Below are positions 5,345-5,525 of a stretch of 5,525 nucleotides of DNA, in pieces (the stretch's first letter is position 1; every line of letters starts with the position of its first letter). The DNA is from Akkermansiaceae bacterium. GTDB taxonomy: Bacteria > Verrucomicrobiota > Verrucomicrobiia > Verrucomicrobiales > Akkermansiaceae. The position numbers were made by a program, and so were the translations under genes. Below the pieces are notes generated by a model. The model did not search any database, was not told the origin of the DNA, and worked only from the letters and a program-made list of their open reading frames with translations. The stretch covers positions 1 through 5,525 of the forward strand of contig JALOTR010000240.1 in NCBI GenBank assembly GCA_025457805.1, in the 5' to 3' direction.

Positions 5345-5525
5345 ATGAGAATCATTACGAAGCGCCGCATCCTTGATTACGCAAAACAGCATCCGAACGC
5401 CCGGGCCAATCTCGCCGCTTGGATCTCCGTAGCCTCTAGCGCCAACTGGCAATCCATCGCAGATGTCCGGTTGGTTTATCCTCATGCAGACCTTGCAACC
5501 GTAAACAGCTCCAAAACCGTCACCA
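5345..5525 (+). CDS. higB: HigB-type toxin (mRNA interferase), 3' end cut by the window edge
   Basis: Sixty residues are visible from the ATG at 5345, with no stop before the edge; complete HigB toxins of this type are about 95-100 residues. The start MRIITKRRILDYAKQHPNAR and the later ANWQSIADVRLVYPHADL match the conserved pattern of the HigB toxin family (RelE/ParE-like fold): an N-terminal MRII, HPxA, a Trp-containing ANW, and a DVR..YP.AD segment. These toxins cleave mRNA, often at the ribosome, and are held inactive by HigA, an HTH antitoxin. In HigBA the toxin gene usually comes first, so higA should start just after the window. Catalytic residues nearer the C-terminus cannot be checked. 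The short leader without a ribosome site suggests weak translation, sensible for a toxin. It stands divergent from the small gene, with its own promoter. Confidence 0.85.
   Translation, partial: MRIITKRRILDYAKQHPNARANLAAWISVASSANWQSIADVRLVYPHADLATVNSSKTVT

Overview
The window is a GC-rich, compact bacterial chromosome segment carrying mainly housekeeping genes. A Verrucomicrobiota member (Luteolibacter/Haloferula-like) would fit the composition and the protein styles: a short AraC-type regulator, a Lys-Pro-rich LysM lipoprotein and a small Gly-rich helical protein. This is an impression and not a marker-based assignment.

Left part (1-3365). A membrane protein of the CPBP/Rce1-like family reads leftward and runs off the left edge. 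Divergent from it, after a 93-bp spacer, is an SMP-30/gluconolactonase-type beta-propeller hydrolase. It converges on adenylosuccinate lyase (purB) with only 9 bp between the two stop codons, so no separate terminator fits there.

Middle (3366-4117). An AT-richer divergent spacer separates purB from a 143-residue AraC-type DNA-binding protein that has no sensor domain. The purB side has an extended -10 element, a GGCATGCC palindrome in the promoter spacer, and three ATCAT repeats 10-11 bp apart just upstream. This arrangement suggests a regulator-binding site, possibly for the neighbouring AraC-type protein.

Right part (4117-5525). A LysM lipoprotein converges on the AraC-type gene. Then comes a complete tRNA-Ala(CGC) with encoded CCA and the G3:U70 identity pair. 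A clear intrinsic terminator follows it, whose T-tract overlaps the stop codon of a small leftward gene (72 aa, unknown function). The last intergenic region holds a 58-bp imperfect inverted repeat. Its right arm contains the -35 box of a strong-looking promoter for a HigB-type toxin gene, which is cut by the right edge; its antitoxin would lie just outside.

I do not see a multi-gene undescribed system. The best leads are the inverted repeat in front of higB, the phased repeats between purB and the AraC-type gene, and the CPBP protein that lacks several expected active-site residues.
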